The notes beneath the pieces were generated by a model, which was not told the DNA's origin, made no database searches, and was given only the letters and a program-made list of their open reading frames with translations. A stretch of 64,000 nt of DNA, taken from assembly GCA_013398175.1 (NCBI GenBank), contig VZRZ01005925.1, positions 52,999 to 116,998 on the forward strand, in the 5' to 3' direction. Of this stretch, positions 24,001-36,000 are shown piece after piece (position 1 is the first letter of the stretch; each line of letters starts with the position of its first letter). Both the position numbers and the translations under genes were made by a program. Source of the DNA: Climacteris rufus. Its lineage: Eukaryota; Chordata; Aves; Passeriformes; Climacteridae.

Positions 24001-27000
24001 AGCACCAGCAGTGAAGGCGGCAGGAAAGGAGATCTTGTGAGACAAGTAACAAAATCAGACAAAGAACCACTGACAGCCTAAAGCTTTGCATAAAGCCAGC
24101 TGGGCCCCGGGGACAGGAGGGAGAAGGAACATGCAGGGAGAACACCATGTTTGTTCTCATTTCTTGTTAAAAATGTGGCTGAGCTCAATAGGCAACTCCA
24201 GGACCTGTCCAGGGGCAGTTCCAGTGTGTTGCAGGGAAATCTGCACTAATGAAACAGGAGGAAAGGTAAGGGAGGAGGAACAGGACACTTGGAAGGGGGA
24301 TCCTAACAGGAATGGTTACTGGGTGAGTGGGTTTGAAGCCAGAGGTGGATGCAGGTGCCCTGGGAGGAGCTGGGCTCTGACAGGCCCTTGGGGAGAGTCT
24401 GCCTTGAACAGAGTGGTTCCCTGTCCCTTGTCCCCACGGCTCTCCTGTGCTGTTTTCCCAACACACCATCACCAATCCCATCCTTCTTAGCCCTCTTCTG
24501 ACAGCATTAACCCTCTTTGTGCCAAGCCCCTGCTCCCAGACTCTCCCTCCTTCTCAGGAGAAAGCCACAGAAGCCATGGATGGCACCCTGCTACAAATTC
24601 AGCCTTAAAATGGAGTGTTCCATACAGGTGGGAAGGGTTCATATATATTAAGGCTGCTATGGCCATCAAATTTTTCCTTTCAGTTGACCTTTTTCAGGCC
24701 TTTAATGATAGGTGCTTCTTGGGCTGATTTTTAGGTTTCCTGCCTCTTCTGGTTGCTCTAGTGTGGTGTTGGCTTTTTCATGGGGAGTAGAATTTGTCCT
24801 GCTTTGAATAAGCGGCTCCAAAGCCGTGAGACTATTTTATTGTTTATATTGGGCAATTAAAAAGATGGATATTATCCCACATATGTAGCATTGTAACTTA
24901 AACTTTGCTTTGTTGTTCTCAGCATGTCTTTTATACAGCACATATAAACCTGTGCTTTTGTGCAGTTGTGAGCAGGTTTTCTTTGGATAATAAATAACAT
25001 CAGTCTTTGAACTCAAACATTATAATATAGTTGTAACAATTGTGTAACATTCTAATGTTAGATTATAAATGGAGTAATTTCAACAAGTTGAAATGGCCAG
25101 ATTTGTCCATGTGAAGCAAATTTTATCAGAGATGTTCTGCTACAGGTGATTAGTTCTAGTAAATCCTGAAAATGTTATCTTCTTGTTCTGTGAACCAACC
25201 CTTGTGAAAGCCAAATAATTAATCCCATTACTGCAAACCTGGTTAGTGATTGGGAAATCACTCATCCACGAGATGAATAATTGAGATTAATTTCTTACCC
25301 ACGTTCTCTGAATGTCTCTGTGAGGGATAATGGGAACCTGGGGAGTTGTGCTGCTGAGAGTGACATGTGTGATTTGAAACCTGGTGGTGAAATAATTGCC
25401 TGGTAACTGGGCAGCTCTTTAACCCCAGGGCAGGCTCTGCTGGCTGGTGCTGTGAGTTTGGATTTCTGGTGCTGCTTCAGCTCCTCAGGGCTGTCAGTGT
25501 TCCCTCCTCAGGCAGAGCTGGACCTGGGGCTCTCTCTCTCCTCATTGTACAAAGGATTCCCAGCATAGGAAAGGGAGGGAAGAGAAATTATATTTTAAAT
25601 TTGGGGTTCAGTGGATCATGTTGAGCTTCTGAGAGGCAGTGCAAGAGCTGTGGGCTGTTCTACAGTGGCTCCCTGGGGACAGGAGCCCACAGTGGGTGAG
25701 GACCTTCACACCTCTCTTAGGTGGCTGTGGCCCTCTGATGTCCCCAGGTGATAGTGGGGGACAAACTTTTTAGCCGGGCCTGTTGTGACAGGACAAGGCA
25801 TGATGGTGTTAAACTGAAGGAGAGTCTATTTTTGATGATGGAGGGAATTTTTTTACAGTGAGGGTGGGGAAGCCCTGGCACAGGTTTTCCAGGGAAGCTG
25901 TGGCTGCCCCATCCCTTGGAGTACCCAAGGCCAGGCTGGACGGGGTTTGGAGCAGCCTGGGATAGTGGAAGGTGTCCCTGCCCATGGCAGGGGGTGGATG
26001 AGCTTTAAGAGGTGTTCTGCAGCCCAGGCCAGTCTGGGTTCTGTGCTGGAGCCATTTGCACAGCCCGTGGTGCAGATGCTCCTCTGGGCTCACACACAGC
26101 ATGACGAGCCATGAACTGAGAACCTGATTAATGTTGTCTTTTTCTTTTTCTTTTGCTTTTTCTCTGTTGCCTCCATTCCTCCTTTTCCCACTTACCCCAG
26201 AAAAACTGATTGAGGGACTCAAATCTCCTGAGCCTGCGCTCCTGCTCCCCGACCTCCTGCCTCTGGCTGACCCCTTCGGTAGCACGTCAGACGCTGTGAA
26301 TGGTAAAGCCCTGGCCCCTCTGTGTCCCCTGGCATGTCCTGCCCTGCATGGTCACTTCCCCCTCCCAAAACAGCTGCTGTGTGGGAAGTTATGGATTGTG
26401 CTGAGACAGATCTGCCTTTCTCTGTGAGACTGACACCTGAGCAGGGAGGATTTGGTGTCTGCAGTCCCTGTGTCCGGATCTGGCTGTGCCTTGGGTGTGC
26501 TCTTGGTAGAGAAGGTTAATTGCTGAGTGAGGAAGATGCCAAAAATGCCTCAATTTCTGGTCAAGATTTTGTGTTTAACCACGGCCCACACACTGAGCTG
26601 TCTGCCTCCATGGACCCTCAGCAGGATTAGGGGGAAGGACAGCATTCCCTGGGCCTGGGGAATGCTGGCAATAACTGTGCTGGGCTGCTGTGAGCCTGGA
26701 GCAGCAGGCTTCAGGCAGGATCAGGGTTGTGGAGTGTTGCAGAGTTGTGTTTTTATCCACTTGCCAGATGTACTGAAGACCAGCAGTTGCAGGCTGCAGT
26801 GAGGTGCCATTAGTTGCTTGTGTAGGTTGGGGTCCCAGCCAGGGTCCTCTGACCAGCTGAGTGCAGCCTGTGGCTCTGAATAGAAGGGGAGGGAATTACT
26901 CACTGTAATAGGAAAACTTACTCTACTTTTGCAATTCTTGGCAGTTGTCTGAATGCTCTTAGATAATGGTCCTGAAAAATCACAGACACACATTTCTGGG

Positions 27001-30000
27001 AAAACAGAAATTATCATTAATATTAATCTCTCGTGGGTTAATCAGTCAGACCATTTCTGGTTCTATCTTTGGGTGCATCCTTGTCCTTTAACTTATCTTG
27101 GTCTTTACCTTGAGGAAGAGACCCAGGCAGGCACTGCACCAGTCACCTGCCATGGCTCTCCTCCTCACTTCGTGGCTTCTGTAAACCCAGCCTTGGTAAA
27201 TGTCTCCTGCTGCATCCACACGATGGATGAGATGACACTGGGGACTGGGGTTTCCAGTAAGATGTCAAGTTCCAAAACTGTGTCACCTCTCTGCAGGGTC
27301 TGCAGTCTTTGCACTGTTGGACCCTTAAATGAAAAAGAAGATCCCCTTCTTGTCTTTTTCCAGGTTTAACTGGGACCATGCTAAGGGCTCCACGGGAGGC
27401 ATTGTAATGCTCAGTTACTGCTAATGCAAGGGCACTCTAATGGTCACTGTTTTCCTTTTGCTGGACAAGGATCTTGTGGATATTTGCCCAGCCCTAGCCT
27501 TCCTGCTCAGCCTGCAGGGCAGGCAGTAGTAATCTGCTGTTCCATCCTCTGGTTGTTTCAAATTGGGCTTGTACAAATTAAAATGAATAAACAAAACGAA
27601 ATAAAAGCTGAACCCAAACAAACACTGAGGAATTACAGTCTTCCCTTTTGATTAAATTAACATTGGACTCCAGCCCCTTGTGCTGACACACACTAAATGG
27701 TCACTAAAGGATTCAGACAACTTCTGCCTCAGTTCCTACTTTTGCTTTTCCTTGCAAACTAACCTCTGGCTTCTCCTCTGCTGTTCTGCCCCTGTGGAAA
27801 GGAAAACCTGACGTGGCTGTGGAGAGCCTCATCCCGGGGCTGGAGGCCCCGCTGCCCCAGCGCCTCGTGTCCCAGAGCGAGTCAGTGGCCTCCAACAGAA
27901 CAGGTTGGTGAGGCAGGAGGGGATGGGGGGCTCAGAACCAGAAAGCTCTTGCTGCTTCCATGGCAACTGCTCACCCTCCGCTGGGATCTGGGCCTGCCTG
28001 TGGGCCTTGTTAAGGGAATGCTCTGTGCTTCCTCAGAGGTCCAAATTACTTGTCTCCTTGTGAGGAATGCTTGGCTGTCAGGGAAAGGTTCTTCCCCCAC
28101 AGGGTGTTGGGCACTGACCAGGCTCCCCAGGGAATGGTCACAACCCCAAGGCTGCCAGAGCTCCAGGAGTGCTTGGACAGTGCTCTCAGGCACAGGGTGG
28201 GATTGTTGGGGTGGTCCTGTGCAGGGCCAGGAGTTGGACTTGGATGATCCCTGTGGGTCCCTTGCAGCTCAGGATACTCTGTGGTTCCATGGTGCAGTAT
28301 CCCTTGGGCCCACCATCACAGAGCTGTAGGTGCTGGTGCATTGCTCCCATGAAGTGCCTTAGGAGCAGTCACTGAGTTTTGTCCTGGGGGGGCAATAAGC
28401 AACTCCTGGCCCTTTCTCACTGTGCAGGCCTTGATTGGGCCACTTTCCACGGCAGATGGACTTGAGCTCTTTTCAGAGGTCCCTGGTGAAACAGGGAGTG
28501 CACTGGGTTTGCAGCTCTTCCCTCCCTGCAAAGCCCCACTTCAACCTGTCACTGTGGGATTTCTTTGTTCAGCTTCAAAGGGCAAGAGACCCCAATGTGG
28601 TAAATGCTGCTGGGGGTGTTGCTGAGAGCAGTGGAATGTTTTCCATCACAAGAAATGGCAGTTCTTGTGCTGGCTTTGCAGCAAAGCTCTGCTTGCACCC
28701 TGAGCATGGGCGAGTGGGAGTGTGGGAATGGGAGCTTAACACTGTTTGTGTCCTGTTCAATGCCACCTTGGGATGCTCACCTGGATCCAGACTCTCTCAC
28801 TGGGGAAGACTCTCTGCTTGACTGTTCTCTGCTCTCTAACCCTGCTGCCGACCTTCTGGATGAGTTTGCTCCTGTAGCTTTTGCAGCTCAGCCTCACAAA
28901 GGTAACTGGCCCTTTGCTCCAAGCCCTGTCCCTCCTGCCCTGCTCTGTAGCTGACATGAAGCTGATCCTGGTTTACAAAAGCAGATGGTCTGACCTGTTC
29001 TGGTGTTTTATTGTCCCCAAGCTACTGGTTTGTTTTCTTCCTCAGCTGGTGAAACTTGAAATGTGCACTGAAGTCATAAGGGAAAAATCAAGTATTCAGC
29101 TTGACTGTAAAGACAAAGTTTGTCAAAAATGGTGTTACTTTCCATGGAATGGGGATCCAGCAGGCAGGAAAGGTGGGCTCTGTGTGCAGCCCTGTCTCAG
29201 TGAATGCATTTTGTGTTTGCTTGTTTTCCACATGGGATTTAAGACCTGTTTTTTTATGCCTTATTAATCCTGTAAGGGAGTCTGATAATCAACTGTCACA
29301 GGTTTTTGAAACAAAAGGAATTTTTTTGTTGTTTGTTGTGGTTAGCATCCCAGGCTGATGAGCTCTTTCAGGCCTAGAGAACATTGTCCTTGTCAGGAGA
29401 AGTTCTAGAGTCAAACTGCAGTGTCACAGCAAACTGAATGAGAGGCTAAGTGCCACATCCAGCAGAAAAATGGAACAGTTTCATGGGAACACAGAAGCAG
29501 AGCTGAGGAGAAGGCACAAACTGTGTGTGGTGATTCCCAGGAGCCCCAGGTCAGCCTGTGCAGTGTGTGAGCTCGAGTGGAGCTGTGGATGTGCTGTGCA
29601 GTGATGGCAGTTCTGGTCTCTGCCCATTCATAAACAAGAGCTGAGAGCCCTGGAGCTTGGTTGGAGCTCAGAGGGCTTTTTTCCCAGGCTGACATCCAGG
29701 CTCTGTCTGGGCAGTGTGGCTGGAGCAGTGGCACAGGGATGCTGTGAGGAGCTGTCAGGGAGTGTCCAGGGAACTCCTGCTCTGGCACAGCCCTGGCTGG
29801 GCTGCAGCAGCTGTGAGCAGCCTGTGGTGTCCCTTGACAGTGCCAGGCCTGCAGGGAATATTGGGCAACACACTCAGGACAGGGGGAAGGCCAGGACTTC
29901 TGGAAGGAGAGGCTCAGAGCATCAGTGCTGATTCCTGGGTGTCCCTGGGTGCTGGGTTGTGCTTTACTCCTTTGGTGAGTGTCTCTATAGCAACAGAAAT

Positions 30001-33000
30001 GCTCTGTCCTCGGAGGAATTGCTGCAAAAACAGTCTGTAATCAATTTTTACACTTGATGGCGCTTCAGAATGAGTCTGTCTTTTCCACAGAGCTTTTGGG
30101 TTAAACAGGCAGTCGTTCTAATTGCTCAGAGCTGTAACAAACTTCTGTGCCACTTTATTTTGCTTTGAAACGTGTGTGGAGCAGTTACTGCTACGTCCTG
30201 GAACATGGCAAAGCCCAAAAGTTGTGGTGTGGCTGAATGACAAATTGAATTTACAGGCTCCTCCTGCATGGCTCTCTCAGGGCTGCCCCACTGTTCCCTC
30301 TGGGATGAGAAAGGCTCATGTTTGATGAGGAAAGTGAGACTGCTAGGAGGAAAGAGGGGGTGGGGGGCCAGATATTAAATTATGGCTTGTTTTCAGACCC
30401 TGATTTTTAGCTCTGGGTGTGGTTATTAACTGAACATCAGTCTCAGTCTTTGTTTCCTTTGTGTATCCAGTCCTGGTGATGGTGATGATATAAAACACCC
30501 CTGGGGCAGGTGCTGCTGTCCCTGGGTATCATCAGCCTGTGGAGCTGCAGTGCTGCCTGGAACCAGGGGGACCAGGAGGGCTGGAAAAGCACCCTGCTCT
30601 GAGCAGGGACTGATCTGTTATCAGTGGGATCGTGGAAAAGCACCCTGCTCTGAGCAGGGACTGATCTGTTATCAGTGGGATCGTGGAAAAGCACCCTGCT
30701 CTGAGCAGGGACTGATCTTTCAGCCTTGTCACTGCATCCTTTCCTCGTCCTTCACTGGGCTGTTTGCTGGCCCTGGAATTCGTGCTGAGCCTTCAGGATC
30801 CCTAAATTGGCATTTGCTGGTTTCAGCACCAAACTCTGTGTGAGAGGGGAGGATGTTTCTGTTTATGGTGACCAAGTCACTGAGCCAAATTCAGTGCTTT
30901 GGGAGGGGTTGTGGCCAGGCAGGGACACTGGCCAGCCTGTCCCTCTTCTCAGGATTGTCCATAGCTGAGCAGTGCTCCCTCAGCAGCTTCTTGTGCAGCA
31001 GCCTCTGGAGCTGGGAGCAGCTGTGTGTATAAATGCCATGGAAGTGGGATCCTTGCAGAGGCTCCCAGGGATGTTGGGAAAAGGCACAAATAACTGGAGA
31101 CAGAGAGGTCACGAGATGAGAGTTCCTGCTATGATGTTCCTGTTACCTTTGTGTGTTTGACACTTTGCACTACTCTCCCACAACATCTGGAGGTTGCTTT
31201 TCCTGGGTCTGATCCTCCAGAGCACAGTGTAGTTCCACGAGTGGTTTCTGGCATCATCTCACCCCACACCAGTTAGCATCCTTGTCAGCTTTAGGTAAGG
31301 AGCTTTTATCCCCAGTAGGAGTCAAACAGGAAGGTTCCTGTTCTGTGAAAACAGTTGGGTTGTACGTGTCCTTGCTGGGCTTTCAGAAATACTTCAGTAG
31401 GAACTGAGGAGCAGATTTAAGAAGGTATTTTAGGTGTCTGAAGTAACAAGTAGGGAGTGTGATGGATGTACAGAATTGCCTGATGAGGCAGATAAATCTT
31501 CTCATCTCTGGAGATGTTGAAAGTGCCTCCCACCACGTGTCAAACTGTGGCTGATGTGGTTTGAAATCAATGGATTTGTCTCCCAGAACTGCTTTAGGGA
31601 CCTTTAGAAATCTCCCTCAGCATCTGGTTGTGTCTTCAGGCATGTAAACTCCTTGGAAATCTGACTTCATGTTGCCCTTTTTGTTTTATTGCTGTGGGTG
31701 AAAGCTCAGGGATTTGTCTCACAAATGTGGTTTTGTTTTTTCCCCAGCCCTTTTCCTTTCCCTGTGCATGAGAGCTGGGAGCCAGAGAGCCAGACTGAGC
31801 TCTCAAACCATGCTCATGGCAAAGAACACTTTCAGTCCTTGGGAGCTTAACCCAGGCCTCTGCCACGGCTTCCAAGTGTCCAGTTGAGCCTTCAGACTGG
31901 TCAGGTTTTATTCTGGGTCTTGTGACTTGGCTTGCTTGGTTTGGTTTGGTCCCCTCCACTTCTGTATTTAATTGGCTCTCTTCCTTCCTACCCCGACTTA
32001 CCAACTTCATTTCACCTTTTAAATGAAACTCCTGCTTCTAAACACTGTCTCTGAAAACATAAAGATGTTCTAACACTTCCTGGCAAGTCTAACCAGCCTC
32101 TCTGCTGTCTTTGCTTCTTTACTTCTATTTCTCTTCTATGCTGCAGAAGATACTAACCTGATATCAGGCTTTGATGCTCCTGAGGGCTCTGAAAAAGTGA
32201 CAGAAGATGAGTTTGACCCAATTCCAGTGTTGATATCCAAAAATTCACAAGGTAAGCCAGGATGTGGGAGTGGAAAAGGGAAGTTAAAAAAGGAAAACAG
32301 TGAATATATAAATTAGTTTTGGGGCAGTGGTGCTGCAGCACATGTGAGTAGTTCAAATCCTGTGCTGTAAGATACTATCAGTGTGGCATTTAGTGAGCTT
32401 AGTCTGTCTCTGAGATACCTTGGCCTTGAAATTTCTGTAGATTCTGTATTTGGGAGAAGATTTCCATGTCCAAAACCAGACATGCATTGTGAGGTGATTT
32501 CTCCCAGCGTGCCAGGAGGGCACAGAGCCCTCATCTCCCACTTCTGATTTACTGCCCAGGCCTTTGGTCCTTTGGCTTTTAAGTGAGCTTGGCATGAGGC
32601 ACAAGAAAGGAGGACAATGATGATAGTCCTTTATAGCCCCAAAACTCCTGCTGAAAGTGAGGTTTTTTCACTTCTGGTCAGTGTCTTTCAAAGGTGCTCG
32701 TGGGAACTGAGAGTGAGAAGTTTGGTCTATGTGCCCACCTGCTTTGAGGAGCTCTGAGCAGGAAGAGTCTGTAGGACAGTGACTGCAAAGCTGCTCATTT
32801 TACACCATTCTGGCCCCTAGACCCCATTAATGTGGTCTTTGCCAGCAGTTTCAGCCTCAGGTGGGGTTATGGAGAAGCAGCAGCACTGTTGTCTTAAAAC
32901 AATTGTGCTGTGTGTCTTAGGTCTTTAGGGACAGAATCAGGCAGTGTTTCACACCTGGCCAGTGAAGGGTCAGTGAAGGGGGTCCCCTCTCTGCAGTCAC

Positions 33001-36000
33001 CCCATTTAAAGGTTTTTTTGATTACAGCCTTTGATGTGCAGGCTTAAAGACAAATCTAGGAGGTTTTTTTTTTTAGGCTTTTTGTTTTTTCAGTTTGGTC
33101 ACACAACGTTTTGGCTTCCCTAACTCCCATTTTTGGTCACAGCAGGAATGTGCTGTACCCCTGCTCTGCACTAGTGTTGGCTTTCAGAGACTGACACTTG
33201 GTAAAAACTGTTCAGACAGTACAAACCCTGCTCCTGCTGGAAGTCAGAGGACATGTCTCCAAAGGCTGGGCCAAGATAAGCTACCTTGAGTACAGAGGAG
33301 CATCTTGGGGATTGGAACCAGATGATCTTCAAGGTCCCTTCCAGCCCAAAGCATTCTGTGATTCTTTCCTTAGTATCCAAGTCCCAGTTACAGAAGGTCC
33401 CATGATAGCTCAGCTCTCCTGGAAGCAGCTGCAACCCAAAGATGCTCTTAAAATAGCAACTAAATTCCAATATTTAAAACTTGGAGCTGTCCTTTCTGTA
33501 GGTTGTGGGAGTCCTTGTAGGTGCTTTAGAGATCCCTTACTAAGGACAGGATTCTGCAGCCTGGATAAACTTTGGGGAAAGAACAAATTTGTAGGGATTT
33601 GCTGGCTGCTGTGCTGGTTTGGTTTGGGGGGAGAGGGTGGAAGAATGAGCAGGGGATTCATTGCTATCATGATACAAATAATGAGAAGAGCTTGAGCAAA
33701 TTTTCTGTTTTGCTTTGACTTTTTTCTTTCTTTCTTGATCTTGAACTTCTGAAACTGTCGTGTGTGTGTGTCGTGTTCAATACTGAATTCCTATCTCTCA
33801 CACTTTCAGGTGGGCATTCTAGAAACAACAGTGGAAGCTCTGAGTCCAGTCTTCCCAACATAGCCAGGTCTTTGCTGCTGGTGGATCAGCTCATAGACCT
33901 GTAGCAGTGACACAGTAGCAGACGTGGTTTCTGTAACGTTCCCACACCTCCGGTTTCGTTGCCAGAAGAGTTTCCTTCCGTTGTGCTTCTTTGGGGCTTT
34001 GCTTTTTTTTTTTGTTCTTCTTAAGTATAAGAAAAATCTGCCAACAGGAGACAGTCACCCACCTCTCTCCCTGTCTTCCCATGCCCTGGGAAAGATTCTG
34101 TCTTGGTTCTCCGGGTAGTCTGTGCTCTCTGAAGCTGGTAAAGACCTGCTGGGGTTCCCTGTGTGCTGTCCATAGCCTGTGCCACAGGGAGCAGGGAGCA
34201 GAGCCTGCCTGTCAGTGCTGAGGGAGCTGTGGCTGCTCTCTGACCCTGCACCAGCCCCTCTCCCCAGAGCAGGGCGTGAGCAGCACCTCCCAATCTTTGC
34301 TTTGTGCTTTTGGGTTTGGTTTTGGTTCTGTTCCCGTTTTCCCGTGGCTGGGCAGGAGGAGAGGGCCAGGTGACAGCAGTAGGGATGTGCCTCACCTGAG
34401 GACACAGGTTAGGAGAGCTGGTGGTTCTGAATTGCTTCAGAGGAGGAGGAGGCCCCGAGTTCCTCCGGAGCAGTCCGGCCCATACCGTGGTGATGGTGCA
34501 GATGAAGAGTTTTCCAGCTGCCCCCAGCTCATGGTTTGCTGTTTATCAGTCCTGCTGGCAATGAACTGTGCTTCCTGGGGGAGGGAAAACCAGAGAAAAG
34601 GAATAAAAGAGAAAAGAAAAAAAAAACCAGATTGTTAAAGCTGCAGAAATGACCCTAAGTGAAACAGAGCGAGGTTTTGAACCAAATCCATGTGAGTATG
34701 GCTGTGACTAGTGCTGCATTGACCTTTTTTTGGGTGAAAAGGGCGCTGTGGCAGCAGCAGATGTATTTTCTGTGACTTCTTTTCTGTGTTTGACTGGAAA
34801 AAAGGAAAATCCCCCCAACCTACTGTAAATTGTGTATGAAACAAATTGTCCTACAGCTGTTTGTCTATTTTTAATCCTGGTTTTAGTCAAGCATCTGGTA
34901 TCTGTTCTGGGTTCTCCATTTTCTCTTGTAACTGCTATAGTGCACCCCAGTTCAGTATGGAGCCATTGTTTCAGTAGACAAAGATTCCTGTGGGCCTTTC
35001 TCCACCCCAGTCTCTGTGAACACGCATGCACTTGGTTCAGGTGGTTTGAAATCAGTGCTGCTACAACTCGATGAGTTCTCCCTTTTCTTTGCCCCCACAC
35101 GCTTGGTTTGTCGATAGCTGGATACGCTCAACTCGTTTTCCTTGGCTTATCATGAAGTCCGGAATTTCTATCTTGTATTTGAAAGCCCTTTCTGAGCAGA
35201 AGGACTCTTCCTCTGTAGTGGATACTCCCCAGCTTCCTGCTCCCCTGTGTATGTGTTTGTAGCTGTATTAGTAACAGTGCAGTTCCCACGTGCGAAAGTA
35301 CGAGCGACTGAATGTGTCTGTGCTGACCTTGCTGAGAAGGGAAGAACCCCAAGTTTGTGACTCCTCCTTTCCTCTCTCCATCTCTCTGCTCTTCCCCACC
35401 CCAACACTTAGTTTAACAAATTCTGTACATAGAACTCCCATCGGTTGTGTCTCTACATTACTCTTCTTTTAAAACCTACACTTAATAATAAAAGTATTGC
35501 TTAAGTGTGTTGTATCATTACATGTGTATACTGCACTTTCCAAGAGAAGCTTTACATGAGAACTATGGAAATGACCTTAGTAAAATTGTGGATAGAACTT
35601 TATTATTTTTTTGTTTTATATTCCTAAAGCACAGGCAAGCTGGACTGGAAAACATGAAGACGCTATAGATAGAAAGTTATTGTATAGTCAGATACTGAGA
35701 TTATATGAAAAGAGAATGGATTTTAAAAAGTAACCATCTACTGTATATTAGAAACAAAGATTTCTGTGAATTAAAGTACTTTTAAAGAATGTTTAAGATT
35801 TTAAATCTAATGGCACTTGTTCAAGGGTTCTGGAAAAAATGACAAATGCACTGGGTTGTTAATAATGCTATTAAATAAGCGGATGTGAATGTTTATTTTA
35901 TTGCTTTCTCAAGTAGCTGTTCATGGGGTGTTCTGTTCCACTCCTCTGGGTGGAAATACAATATTTTAGAGATGTCTATTAGACCTTCATCATCAGAAAA

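Larger units (their letters stand above)
15815..26200. other. Largest AAK1 intron (10.4 kb)
   Basis: No convincing exon between DPFIPL and EKLIEGLKSP, which are adjacent in vertebrate AAK1. It holds two CR1 fragments (16069-16476 and 25785-26018) and a 12-nt minisatellite (19480-19675). An AT-rich unique stretch lies around 24800-25300. The many open frames at 19-20 kb come from the minisatellite. Confidence 0.75.
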
